Assembly: GCA_019239415.1 (NCBI GenBank)
Contig: JAFAZW010000061.1
Location: forward strand, 62,001 to 126,000
Source: Alphaproteobacteria bacterium
GTDB taxonomy: Bacteria; Pseudomonadota; Alphaproteobacteria; Sphingomonadales; Sphingomonadaceae
Direction of reading: 5' to 3'
DNA length: 64,000 nt
In this document: piece by piece, positions 8,797-17,532 of the stretch
Layout of the letters: every line of letters starts with the position of its first letter
Position numbering within the stretch: position 1 is the stretch's first letter
Notes under the pieces: generated by a model
The model's input: only the letters and a program-made list of their open reading frames with translations
Databases searched by the model: none
Told to the model about the DNA's origin: nothing
Program-made: the position numbers and the translations under genes

Positions 8797-11201
8797 CGGC
8801 GGCCCTGATGGCGGATATTGCCGGGTCGGCCGCGGCGGCCGCGACCGCTCTTGCCGTCCTCGCGGCGTCCGTCGCGTCGCGGGCCGCGTCGCGGCGCCGG
8901 CGCGAAACCCCCGCCGTCCGGAAGCTCGAAGCGCAGGCCGCCGGACACCGGGTTCGCCTCGACGAGGCGGAGCCTCAGCCGCTGGCCGAGGGTGAAGGCC
9001 TCGTCCGTTTCCTCGCCCACGAGCGCCTGCCGCGCCTCCTCGTAGCGGAAATATTCGGTTCCGAGCGTCGAGACCGGCACCAGTCCGTCCCCGCCGAGGC
9101 CTTCGACGGTGGCGAAGAAGCCGAAGGGCTGGACGCCCGTGATGCGACAGTCGACCAGCTCTCCGACCCGCTCCGAGAGGTAGGCGGCAACGTAGCGGTC
9201 GAGCGTCTCGCGCTCCGCCTCCATCGCCCGGCGCTCGAGCTGCGAGATGAGCTCGCCGGTCACTTCCATCGCCTCCGCCTCCTGGTCGGAGAGCCCGCCT
9301 TCCCCGAGGCCGTAGGCGCGAACCAGAGCACGATGGACGACGAGGTCCGCATAGCGGCGGATCGGGCTCGTGAAATGGGCGTAGGAGCCCAGCGCCAGGC
9401 CGAAATGGCCGGCATTTTGGGGCGCATAATAAGCCTGGGTCTGGGTCCGCAGCACCTGCTCCATGACCTGCGGCTTGAACTCCGCCTCGCCGACGCGGTC
9501 GATGACGCGATTGAAGGTCGCCGGCCGCACCACCTGGCCGAGCGCGAACTCGATGCCGAAGGTGGCGAGATAGTCCTTGAGGGCGACGAGCTTCTCGCGA
9601 CCCGGCGGCTCGTGGTCGCGGTACATGACCGGCGCCTTCTTCGCCTCCAGCGCCTTGGCGGCCGCGACGTTCGCCGCGATCATATAGTCCTCGATCAGCT
9701 TGTGGGCGTCGAGCCGCTCGCGCGGCGCCACCGACGCGATCCGCCCCTTTTCGTCGAGCTCGACGCGCCGTTCCGGCAGGTCGAGCTCGAGCGGCGCCCG
9801 CTTCTCCCGCGCCTTGTACAGGGCCCGCCAGCAGGCCCAGAGCGGCTCCAGGGTCGATTCGACCAGCGGCCGGGGCACCGGCAGCTCGGTCGGAGGCTCG
9901 ATCTCGGGCATCGAGCAGGGTGACGAGAAGACCTCCACCACTTCGTTCGTCCCGAGCGTAGTCGAGGGGCGCTGCACAACCTCATCGCCTCCGCCCCTCG
10001 ACTTCGCTCGGGACGAAAGGGTTTCGGAGCCCTGCTCCTCCGCCGCTGCATCGATCGCCGCCTGCGCGTCCTCGTAGGCGATGTTGGCGGCGATGCGGAC
10101 GCGGGCGCGGGTGAAGCGCCACGACGTGAGCTGGCCGTCTTTCGACACCTGCAAGTGGCAGACGAGCGCCGCGCGATCCTCCCCCTCCTTGAGCGAGCAG
10201 ACGTCCGCGGAGAGGGTCTCCGGCAGCATCGGCACCACCCGATCGGGGAAGTAGACGCTGTTCCCCCGCTTGCGCGCTTCCTTGTCGAGCGCGGACCCCG
10301 ACCGCACGTAGAAGCTGACGTCGGCGATGGCGACGATCGCCTTCCAGCCGCCGGGATTTGCCGGATCCTCGTCCGGCGCGGCCCAGACGGCATCGTCATG
10401 GTCGCGCGCGTCGGCGGGGTCGATCGCCACGATCGGGATGTGCGTCAGATCCTCGCGCCTGCCGAGGTCCTGACGCGCCACCCGTTCCGCCTCTTCGATC
10501 ACCGGTTCCGGGAATTCGTGCGGGATGCCGTGCTTGTGGATGGCGATGAGGCTGAAGCTGCGGGGCGCGAACGGATCGCCGAGCACTTCCGATACCCGCG
10601 CCGTGAGGCGGGGCGGCCGGCCGACCTTCTCGGCGAGGACGAGGTCGCCCGCCGCCGCGCGCCCGAGGTCCGAGATCGGCAGCTCGCGCCGCTCCTTCTT
10701 CTCGACCGGCCGCAGCCAGAAGCCGTCCTTCCCTTCCTGGTGCACGACGCCGAGAACGAGCTCGCTCCCCTTGAGGAGCTTCTTCATCGGATGCGCCGCG
10801 TAGCCGTTGCCGCGCTGCTCGGTCCGCGCGAGGATGCGGTCGCCGACGCCGAGCGCGGAGCCCCTGCCCTTGCGCTCGAGCACCCTGAGGCGCGGCTCCG
10901 GCGCCTCGGCTTCCCACCGCTCCGGCACCGCCCAGGCCTGACCGCTGTCGTCGACGTCGGTGACTCGCAGCACCGTCACCTTCGGCACGCCGCCTGCCTG
11001 ATGGAAGGCACGGCCGGGCGACGCGTCGATCAGCCCCTCGTCCGCCATGTCGCGCAGCAGGCCCTTCAGCTGCACCTTGTCTTGCCCCGAGAGTCCGAAG
11101 GCGCGCGCGATCTCGCGCTTCCCCGCGGGCTGGTCCGACGACGCAACGAAGTCGAGGATCTGCTGGCGGGTGGGAAGGCCCGATCGCTGTTTCTTGGCCA
11201 C
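8793..11201 (-). CDS. rnr: Ribonuclease R with in-frame palindromic insert
   Basis: An 802-residue processive 3'-5' exoribonuclease that degrades structured RNA and helps in tmRNA-linked mRNA decay. An N-terminal winged-helix region (about 1-75) is followed by cold-shock domains, the RNB catalytic domain with IDPADARDHDDAVW near residue 265, and a C-terminal S1 domain. The tail is Arg/Gly-rich and basic. The start is a GTG whose G is the last base of the upstream peptidase's TAG (TAGTG), so translation is probably coupled. Residues 395-419 (SRAKSRG to RPSTTLGTN) are encoded by a 72-nt palindromic repeat and lie in a loop that is short in the family. The catalytic motifs are intact, so I expect activity. 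Confidence 0.95.
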   Translation of the reverse strand: MAKKQRSGLPTRQQILDFVASSDQPAGKREIARAFGLSGQDKVQLKGLLRDMADEGLIDASPGRAFHQAGGVPKVTVLRVTDVDDSGQAWAVPERWEAEAPEPRLRVLERKGRGSALGVGDRILARTEQRGNGYAAHPMKKLLKGSELVLGVVHQEGKDGFWLRPVEKKERRELPISDLGRAAAGDLVLAEKVGRPPRLTARVSEVLGDPFAPRSFSLIAIHKHGIPHEFPEPVIEEAERVARQDLGRREDLTHIPIVAIDPADARDHDDAVWAAPDEDPANPGGWKAIVAIADVSFYVRSGSALDKEARKRGNSVYFPDRVVPMLPETLSADVCSLKEGEDRAALVCHLQVSKDGQLTSWRFTRARVRIAANIAYEDAQAAIDAAAEEQGSETLSSRAKSRGGGDEVVQRPSTTLGTNEVVEVFSSPCSMPEIEPPTELPVPRPLVESTLEPLWACWRALYKAREKRAPLELDLPERRVELDEKGRIASVAPRERLDAHKLIEDYMIAANVAAAKALEAKKAPVMYRDHEPPGREKLVALKDYLATFGIEFALGQVVRPATFNRVIDRVGEAEFKPQVMEQVLRTQTQAYYAPQNAGHFGLALGSYAHFTSPIRRYADLVVHRALVRAYGLGEGGLSDQEAEAMEVTGELISQLERRAMEAERETLDRYVAAYLSERVGELVDCRITGVQPFGFFATVEGLGGDGLVPVSTLGTEYFRYEEARQALVGEETDEAFTLGQRLRLRLVEANPVSGGLRFELPDGGGFAPAPRRGPRRDGRREDGKSGRGRRGRPGNIRHQGRR
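9946..10017. repeat. 72-nt palindromic repeat inside rnr
   Basis: Two 26-nt arms (9946-9971 and 9992-10017) are inverted copies with one mismatch, around a 20-nt loop. The core is TCCCGAGCGAAGTCGAGGGG or its complement. The length is a multiple of three and it is read through in frame by rnr. It looks like a dispersed intergenic repeat that landed in a coding sequence. Confidence 0.85.
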
Positions 11202-12661
11202 TATCGCCGCGGCGCCGGAGGAGGAGTGTACGGCCGGAACGCGCCCCCCGGCACCGCGGAGGCGACCGGCGACTCGGCGCCGTCCGCAGCGACCGACGAA
11301 ACCCCGAACACCCAGTCGTCGACCCGAACGTGCGGCAGCCGCACGCTGTACAGGGTCTCGCCGAAGCCGCGCGAACCGCTCTGGAGCGGGGCGCCGTCGT
11401 TGATCACCGTCAGCTCGGGCGACCGCTCCTCGATGCGCAAGCTGTTCTCCCACTGATTGGCGTCGGTCCTGCGCCAACGCACGACATAGGACGCCGCGCC
11501 GCTGACCGGGATCCAGCTGATCGTCGTGTCCGTCGACACCGCGCCCTCGACCTTCGGCTCGGGCGGCGGCGGCGCCGCGGCGAGCGCCGCCAGCGCGGCG
11601 ACGTTCAGCTGCGTCACCTTGCGCAGGTACGGGAAGTCCATCTTGTCGATCGTGTCGCCGTACTGGACGCCCTTCTCGGTGCGCAGGTCCTGGTGTTGCT
11701 GATCGTAATTCTCGATTCCCACCGTGAACCGCACCGCCGGGAAGCCGAGGTTCAGGAACTCGCTATGGTCGCCGCCGCGGCCGAACCGGTCGTTGCGCCA
11801 CACCTGGCGAACGTCGAGGCCGATCGCGAGGCGATCGGCGAGGATGTCGAGCCAGCGCGAGATGTTGCGCCCGGGCGCGTCATTCTCCCCGCCGAGGCTG
11901 CGCTGGCGGGCGGAGAGATCCTCATGCCCCTGCCAGCGCGGGCCTTCCGAGAAGATCCGGACATGCGTGTCGTCCCGGATGCCGTCGGAGCCGAGGCTGT
12001 TGCCGACGATATCGTTGTTGAGATTGGCGACGACCTGCCAGCCCTGTCCCTTGGCATAGTCGGCGAGGGTCTTGCCGCCGTAGAGCCCCTGCTCCTCGCC
12101 CATCAACACGCCGTAGACGATGGTGCCGGCGAACTTGCGCTTCGAGAGCACCCGCGCCGCCTCGATCACCGCCGCCGTGCCCGAGCCGTCGTCATTGGCG
12201 CCCGGCGCGTCGGCGGTAGCGTTCATGACGTCGGAGACGCGGCTGTCGATATGGCCGGTGATGATGACGACCCGGTTCGGGTCCCCCGTCCCCCGCTGGA
12301 TCGCCACCACGTCGCGAATGCGAACCCCGTTCGGCGCGCGCGGGCCTTTGAACTCCTCCTCCGGGGTGACGATCGTGAGGCACCCGCCGCAGGCCGCCGA
12401 ATAGCGGCCGAATTCCTCGGCGACCCACCGCTCCGCTGCGCCGATGCCGCGCGTCGGCTCTGTCATCGACGAAAGCGTATGGCGCGTGCCGAAGCTCACC
12501 AGCTTCGCGACCGTCGCGTGCAGCCGCGCCTCGCTCACCTCGCCCGCGGCCGCGCGCGGGACGCGGAGCGCCGCCTCGGGTCCCGGCGGCGGCGGCGGCG
12601 GCGGCGCCGCCGCACCCGTGGCCAGGAGGAATGCAGCGAGGTGGGCAGCGGTCTTCGTCAT
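11201..12661 (-). CDS. Secreted M28 family metallopeptidase with C-terminal Fn3-like domain
   Basis: A 486-residue exported zinc aminopeptidase or carboxypeptidase of the M28 family. A signal peptide (about 1-20) is followed by a Pro-rich linker. The catalytic domain has the metal ligand series GHIDSR (His137), GANDDGSG, MGEEQGLYG, NNDIVGN and GDHSEF. The last 100 residues (from about 385) look like a fibronectin type III domain (TISWIPVSGAASYVVRWR). It lies in a minus-strand run FAH protein - peptidase - rnr. Its TAG overlaps the GTG of rnr by one base. It probably digests peptides in the periplasm or outside the cell. Confidence 0.92.
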   Translation of the reverse strand: MTKTAAHLAAFLLATGAAAPPPPPPPGPEAALRVPRAAAGEVSEARLHATVAKLVSFGTRHTLSSMTEPTRGIGAAERWVAEEFGRYSAACGGCLTIVTPEEEFKGPRAPNGVRIRDVVAIQRGTGDPNRVVIITGHIDSRVSDVMNATADAPGANDDGSGTAAVIEAARVLSKRKFAGTIVYGVLMGEEQGLYGGKTLADYAKGQGWQVVANLNNDIVGNSLGSDGIRDDTHVRIFSEGPRWQGHEDLSARQRSLGGENDAPGRNISRWLDILADRLAIGLDVRQVWRNDRFGRGGDHSEFLNLGFPAVRFTVGIENYDQQHQDLRTEKGVQYGDTIDKMDFPYLRKVTQLNVAALAALAAAPPPPEPKVEGAVSTDTTISWIPVSGAASYVVRWRRTDANQWENSLRIEERSPELTVINDGAPLQSGSRGFGETLYSVRLPHVRVDDWVFGVSSVAADGAESPVASAVPGGAFRPYTPPPAPRR

Positions 12662-12698
12662 GCGCCGCCTGTGCGCGCTCGCCTGGCGAGTCGCAACC

Positions 12699-13703
12699 CT
12701 AGGCGACGGTCTGCTCGATAACGCCGAAGACGGGATGCCCTTTGTCGTCGTCCATCCAGATGCGGACCGTGTCGCCCTTCTTCAGGAACGGCGTCTGCGG
12801 CTTGCCGTCGAGAATGGTTTCCACCGTTCTCACTTCGGCGATGCACGAATAGCCGAGGCCGCCGTCGGCGATCGGCTTGCCGGGCCCGCCGTCGGCGTCG
12901 CGGTTGGAGACGGTGCCCGATCCGACGAGAGAGCCCGCGCCGACGTTGCGGGTCCTGGCGAGATGGGCGACGAGGGTGCCGAAATCGAAGGTCATGTCGA
13001 CACCGGCGTCGGCGCGGCCGAAGGGCTGCCCGTTGAGGTCGACCTTGAGCGGCCCGTGGAGCTTGCCGTCCCGCCAGCGGTCGCCGAGCTCGTCCGGCGT
13101 GACCAGCACCGGCGAGAGGGTCGAGGCCGGCTTCGACTGCAGAAAGCCGAAACCCTTGCCGAGCTCGGCCGGGATGAGGTTGCGCAGGGACACGTCGTTG
13201 ACCAAGCCGACGAGGACGATCCGCGCCAGCGCTTCCTCGCGGCTCGCCCCGCGCGGCACGTCGTCGACGACCACCGTGACTTCCGCCTCGAGGTCACAGC
13301 CCCAGGCCTCGTCGGCGAGCGGGATGGCGCTTCTCGGCGCCAGCATCTCGTCGCTGCCCCCCTGGTACATGAGCGGGTCGGACCAGAAGCTCTCCGGCAT
13401 CTCGGCGCCGCGCGCCTTCCGGACCAGCTGGACGTGGTTCACATAGGCCGAGCCGTCCGCCCATTGATAGGCGCGCGGCAGCGGCGCCAGCGCCTCGCGC
13501 TCGTGGAACCGCTCGCGCGGCACCACGCCATGTTCGAGGTCGGTGGCGAGCAGCTCCAACTGCGGCGCGAGGCGCGCCCATTCGTCGAGCGCCGCCTGCA
13601 GCGTCGGCGCGATGTGGACCGCGTCCGCGCACCAGGCGAGGTCGCGGCTGACCACGACGAGCCGCCCGTCGCGGCCGGGTCCGGGAAGGGTTCCGAGCTT
13701 CAT
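12699..13703 (-). CDS. Fumarylacetoacetate hydrolase family protein
   Basis: A 334-residue member of the FAH superfamily, long enough to include an N-terminal domain (FAA_hydrolase_N type) and the metal-binding catalytic fold. Features include DLEAEVTVVVDDVPRG with the acidic metal ligands, GLVNDVSLRN, and GSGTVSNRD near the C-terminus. Members of this length usually cleave fumarylacetoacetate or a related 2,4-diketone in aromatic amino-acid breakdown. No homogentisate or maleylacetoacetate genes are next to it, so the substrate is unproven. A strong AGGAGGTG precedes the ATG. It is 37 nt ahead of the M28 peptidase and divergent from mmsA. Confidence 0.9.
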   Translation of the reverse strand: MKLGTLPGPGRDGRLVVVSRDLAWCADAVHIAPTLQAALDEWARLAPQLELLATDLEHGVVPRERFHEREALAPLPRAYQWADGSAYVNHVQLVRKARGAEMPESFWSDPLMYQGGSDEMLAPRSAIPLADEAWGCDLEAEVTVVVDDVPRGASREEALARIVLVGLVNDVSLRNLIPAELGKGFGFLQSKPASTLSPVLVTPDELGDRWRDGKLHGPLKVDLNGQPFGRADAGVDMTFDFGTLVAHLARTRNVGAGSLVGSGTVSNRDADGGPGKPIADGGLGYSCIAEVRTVETILDGKPQTPFLKKGDTVRIWMDDDKGHPVFGVIEQTVA

Positions 13704-13737
13704 TGCACCTCCTGATGCGGCAAATTGAGGCAGAAGC

Positions 13738-13823
13738 CGTCACCCCGGACTTGATCCGGGGTCCACCTTCCTTTGTGGCCGCTTTGAAGGAAAGGTGGAC
13801 GCCGGATCAAGTCCGGCATGGCG
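13738..13823. repeat. Nested palindrome, GACTTGATC family
   Basis: It starts CGTCA, then CCCCGGACTTGATCCGGGG, TCCACCTT, loop, AAGGTGGA, CGCCGGATCAAGTCCGGC and a worn right end. It lies between the divergent FAH gene and mmsA. Confidence 0.8.
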
Positions 13824-13898
13824 GCAGTGGCTGGCATTCACGTCTGGGCTTGGCTAGGGGCTGCCCATTCCTTCCAGACTCATCCGAGAAGCAAGTCC

Positions 13899-15395
13899 AT
13901 GCGGAACATCGACCATTATATCGGCGGCGGCGCCTTCGTCTCCGGCGCGCGACACCACGACGTGTTCGACCCCAATAACGGCGGCGTGCAGGCGCAGGTG
14001 CGGCTCGGCAGCCGGGCCGATCTCGAAAAGGCCGTCGCGGCGGCCGAGGCGGCGCTCCCCGGCTGGGCGGCCACCAACCCGCAGCGCCGCGCCCGCGTGA
14101 TGTTCAACTTCAAGGCGCTGGTTGAGCAGAACATGGAGGACCTTGCGCTCCTCCTCGCCTCCGAGCACGGCAAGGTCGTCGCCGACGCCCGGGGCGACGT
14201 CCAGCGCGGCCTTGAGGTGATCGAGTTCGCCTGCGGCATCCCGCATGCGCTCAAGGGCGAGTACACCCAGGGCGCCGGCCCCGGCATCGACGTCTATTCG
14301 ATGCGCCAGCCCCTGGGCGTCGTCGCGGGCATCACGCCGTTCAACTTCCCCGCGATGATCCCGATGTGGATGTTCGGCGTCGCCATCGCCTGCGGCAACG
14401 CCTTCATCCTGAAGCCCTCCGAGCGCGATCCGTCGGTGCCGGTCCGCCTCGCCGAGCTGATGAAGGAAGCGGGCCTCCCCGACGGCATCCTCCAGGTCGT
14501 CCACGGGGACAAGGAGATGGTCGACGCCATCCTCGACCATGAGGCGATCAAGGCGATCAGCTTCGTCGGCTCGTCCGACATCGCCGAATATATCTACAGC
14601 CGCGGCACCGCGAACGGGAAGCGCGTCCAGGCCTTCGGCGGCGCCAAGAATCACGGCATCGTCATGCCCGATGCCGACCTCGACATGGTGGTGAACGACC
14701 TGGCCGGTGCCGCCTTCGGCTCGGCCGGCGAGCGCTGCATGGCGCTGCCGGTCGTGGTGCCGGTCGGGGACAAAACCGCGAATGCGCTGCGCGAGAAGCT
14801 CGTCCCCGCCATCGAGGCGCTGCGCGTCGGCGTCTCGACCGACGCGGAGGCGCATTACGGCCCGGTCGTCACCGCCGCCCACAAGGCGCGGATCGAGCAG
14901 TACATCCAGATGTGCCAGGACGAGGGCGGCGAGCTGGTCGTCGACGGCCGCGGCTTCACCCTGCAGGGCCACGAGGAGGGCTTCTTCATCGGCCCCACCT
15001 TCTTCGACCATGTGAAGCCCAGCTTCCGCTCCTACCAGGAGGAGATTTTCGGTCCGGTCCTGCAGATGGTCCGCGCCGACAGCTTCGAGGAGGCGGTCCG
15101 CCTCCCCTCCGACCACCAATATGGCAACGGCGTCGCCATCTTCACGAGGAACGGCCACGCCGCGCGCGAGTTCGCCGCCCGCGTCAACGTCGGCATGGTC
15201 GGCATCAACGTGCCGATTCCGGTGCCGGTCGCCTACCACACGTTCGGCGGCTGGAAGCGCTCGGGCTTCGGCGACATCGACCAGCACGGACCCGAAGGCG
15301 TGCGCTTCTGGACCAAGGTCAAGAAGGTGACCCAGCGCTGGCCCGACGGCTCGGTGACCGGCGAAAACGCCTTCGTCATCCCGACCATGGGGTGA
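13899..15395 (+). CDS. mmsA: CoA-acylating methylmalonate-semialdehyde dehydrogenase
   Basis: A 498-residue NAD- and CoA-dependent aldehyde dehydrogenase that turns methylmalonate semialdehyde into propionyl-CoA, the last step of valine breakdown. The aldehyde-dehydrogenase landmarks are GITPFNFPAMIPMWM, FVGSSDIAEYIY and GSAGERCMALP with the catalytic Cys280. The GERCMA context and FGDIDQHGPEGVRFWTKVK near the end are typical of MmsA rather than other ALDHs. I chose ATG 13899 because MRNIDHYIGG is the usual N-terminus; a longer upstream frame exists but reads through a palindromic repeat. The other valine genes follow at 18541 after an inserted three-gene block. Confidence 0.95.
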   Translation: MRNIDHYIGGGAFVSGARHHDVFDPNNGGVQAQVRLGSRADLEKAVAAAEAALPGWAATNPQRRARVMFNFKALVEQNMEDLALLLASEHGKVVADARGDVQRGLEVIEFACGIPHALKGEYTQGAGPGIDVYSMRQPLGVVAGITPFNFPAMIPMWMFGVAIACGNAFILKPSERDPSVPVRLAELMKEAGLPDGILQVVHGDKEMVDAILDHEAIKAISFVGSSDIAEYIYSRGTANGKRVQAFGGAKNHGIVMPDADLDMVVNDLAGAAFGSAGERCMALPVVVPVGDKTANALREKLVPAIEALRVGVSTDAEAHYGPVVTAAHKARIEQYIQMCQDEGGELVVDGRGFTLQGHEEGFFIGPTFFDHVKPSFRSYQEEIFGPVLQMVRADSFEEAVRLPSDHQYGNGVAIFTRNGHAAREFAARVNVGMVGINVPIPVPVAYHTFGGWKRSGFGDIDQHGPEGVRFWTKVKKVTQRWPDGSVTGENAFVIPTMG

Positions 15396-15424
15396 GATGA
15401 ATCGGCTCGCTGCGCGCCCCGCGC

Positions 15425-16474
15425 TTGTCTAACCTGGCCGGCGTGCACCGCCCGATCGCCAGCGCCGCGACCGCCCTTGCCATTGCCGGCTCGCTCTTGC
15501 TCGGCGCCGGCGCGAGCCGTGCCATCCCGCCACCGCCCCCCGAGCTCCGTCAATATTACGGGCCGGTGCGGGCTTGCGGCGACGGTTATGCGTTCGATGC
15601 CGCCGAAGGCGAGGGGTACGAGCTCGACCGGCCGACGCGTTCGCTTTGGTTTCCCGGCGGCTCAATCTCCGTCGATCACTGGCTCTATGCGGATTCCCAA
15701 TATCGGGACGTCGTGCATCCGCTCGGCAGCATCAGGCTTCGCAGCGGCGCTGCGCTCGAGCGCGTTCGGGTGGCGTCCCGTAGTTCGCCGAGCGTCGAGA
15801 TCCTCTATCTCTACGATACCGGAAACCGGGGTCCGTTCCCGATCATCTCGATCCGCTCCAACCGCTTCGACGGCTCCGCGGGCGATCTCGCGCTCCTCGC
15901 ACGGATAAGGTTCGGCGAAGCCGCGCGCGCGCTCTGTAAGGACATTCCTGAGCCCCTGCAGGCAAGGCCGGAGCGGGAGAATCGGGACGCGGGGTGGCTC
16001 CAGCCGCGCGCGCATCGTGGGCCGCTGACTCTCTGCATGGTCGGACTCGCGTTGGACGTGGGAGCGGGGGAATCGGTGCGCCTGCCATGGAACGACGCGG
16101 TCTGGCCGCGTTTCCGCGTCATTCAGGGCAACCGCCTCGTGAATGTCGACCTCCTCTTTTGGAGGTTGGACGGAGGCCCGGCTCTTGTCGGGTTCCTCGC
16201 CAGCGCTCCCGGGGTCCAGCTGCTGGACCGCACCGACTACAACTCGACGACTTTCGTCGCGGACCGCGGCTCGGAGCCGTCGCACCTCCAGGTCATTTTC
16301 GGCACTCCCGACGGTCGGCATTCGCTGGAGTCCCTCCCCCGCGTCTCGCTCGAATTCGATCCGACGTCGCAGGCGGAGGAGCGGCGTTCGTTTGCCAAGC
16401 GCCTCCGCAGCCGGCGACCGGAGGATCGCTGCTTCGCGCCGCCCCCGATGAAGGCTGGAACGCCTCCAGCTTGA
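15425..16474 (+). CDS. Secreted four-cysteine protein, paralogue 1
   Basis: A 349-residue exported protein of unknown function. A signal peptide (about 1-33, ending GASRA) is followed by PPPPPELRQYYGPVRACGDGYAFD. Other marked motifs are ISIRSNRFDGSAGDL, ARALC, GPLTLC and, at the end, PEDRCF. The only four cysteines are all shared with the paralogue at 17533-18510, so two disulfides are likely (inference). The start could be TTG 15425 or GTG 15443; neither has a strong ribosome binding site. It sits 30 nt after mmsA and 15 nt before the polysaccharide deacetylase. No known domain recognised. Confidence 0.72.
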   Translation: MSNLAGVHRPIASAATALAIAGSLLLGAGASRAIPPPPPELRQYYGPVRACGDGYAFDAAEGEGYELDRPTRSLWFPGGSISVDHWLYADSQYRDVVHPLGSIRLRSGAALERVRVASRSSPSVEILYLYDTGNRGPFPIISIRSNRFDGSAGDLALLARIRFGEAARALCKDIPEPLQARPERENRDAGWLQPRAHRGPLTLCMVGLALDVGAGESVRLPWNDAVWPRFRVIQGNRLVNVDLLFWRLDGGPALVGFLASAPGVQLLDRTDYNSTTFVADRGSEPSHLQVIFGTPDGRHSLESLPRVSLEFDPTSQAEERRSFAKRLRSRRPEDRCFAPPPMKAGTPPA

Positions 16475-16489
16475 CGCTATGGGAGACGC

Positions 16490-17449
16490 ATGACTCGTCT
16501 CCTTCGACGGCTCCTCGCCCTCCTCCTCGTCCCGCTCCTCGCCGCGGCGGGGCACACGGCGCCGGCGAAGAAGCGCATTGCGCTCACTTTCGACGACGTG
16601 CCGCGCATGCCCGGCGCCTTCTTCACGCCGGAGGAGCGCACCCGGCGGTTGCTCGCGGCGCTGAAGCAGAACGGGGTCCGGCAGGCCGCGTTCTTCATAA
16701 CGCCGGGCAATCTCGAGCAGCCCTACGGCAAGGGCGGGGAGTCGCGGATTGCCGCCTATGTCCGGGCCGGCCACGTCATCGCCAATCACAGCTACAGCCA
16801 TCGGCACCTGTCCGAGCTGACCGTCCAGGATTACGTTACCGACCTCGACCGGGCGGCGGCCTGGCTCAATGGCCGACCGGGCGTCCGGCGCTGGTACCGC
16901 TACCCGTTCCTCGACGAGGCCGGCGCGGACGTCGCAAAGCGCGACGCGCTCCGGGCCGCGCTCAAGGCCCGGGGCCTCCACAACGGCTACGTCACCTCCG
17001 ACAGCAACGACTGGCTGATGGAGGCGCTCGCCGTCGACGCCAAGCGCGCGGGGCAGCCGATGGACCTGAACGCGCTTCGCGACCTCTACGTCCGGACGGT
17101 GGTGGGCGCCGCCGACTTTTCGGACGCGCTGGCGAGGAAGACCCTCGGTCGCTCACCGGCGCAGGTGATCCTCATGCACGAGACGGACCTCGAAGCGATG
17201 TTCGTCGCCGATGCCGTCAAGGCGCTCAAGGCCGACGGCTGGGAGATCGTCACCGCCGACGCGGCGTTCGCCGACCCCATCGCGCTCGAGGAGCCGAATT
17301 CGATCCGCACCTCGATGGGCCAGATCGCCGCCATGGCCGACGCGCGCGGCGTTCCCCTCCAGCGGCTTTTCGACCGCACCTTCGGCGAGCGGGCGATCAG
17401 CGCCGCCTTCGCCGCCCAGGTGCTCCACCAGCCGGCGAGCGGCCGCTGA
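16490..17449 (+). CDS. Polysaccharide deacetylase family protein (NodB fold)
   Basis: A 319-residue exported carbohydrate esterase 4-type deacetylase, removing acetyl groups from an envelope or external polysaccharide; the substrate is unknown. A signal peptide (about 1-24) is followed by the NodB motifs: TFDDVPRMPG (motif 1, metal Asp), NHSYSHRHL (motif 2, the two metal-binding His), RWYRYPFLDE (motif 3) and ILMHETD (motif 5). The metal triad appears complete. It lies between two paralogous four-cysteine secreted proteins, which may assist or bind the same polymer (inference). Confidence 0.88.
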   Translation: MTRLLRRLLALLLVPLLAAAGHTAPAKKRIALTFDDVPRMPGAFFTPEERTRRLLAALKQNGVRQAAFFITPGNLEQPYGKGGESRIAAYVRAGHVIANHSYSHRHLSELTVQDYVTDLDRAAAWLNGRPGVRRWYRYPFLDEAGADVAKRDALRAALKARGLHNGYVTSDSNDWLMEALAVDAKRAGQPMDLNALRDLYVRTVVGAADFSDALARKTLGRSPAQVILMHETDLEAMFVADAVKALKADGWEIVTADAAFADPIALEEPNSIRTSMGQIAAMADARGVPLQRLFDRTFGERAISAAFAAQVLHQPASGR

Positions 17450-17532
17450 CGCCGGCGCGTCCATCTGCCGTCCGCGCCGCACCGAAGCGTCGGCCCTCCT
17501 TCGCGGCGGCCCTCGCCGCTCTGGCCGCGGCG

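Noticed and set aside
9930-10030. Frameshift or assembly error in rnr
   Set aside because: The insert is 72 nt, keeps the frame, and the RNB motifs continue normally on both sides.
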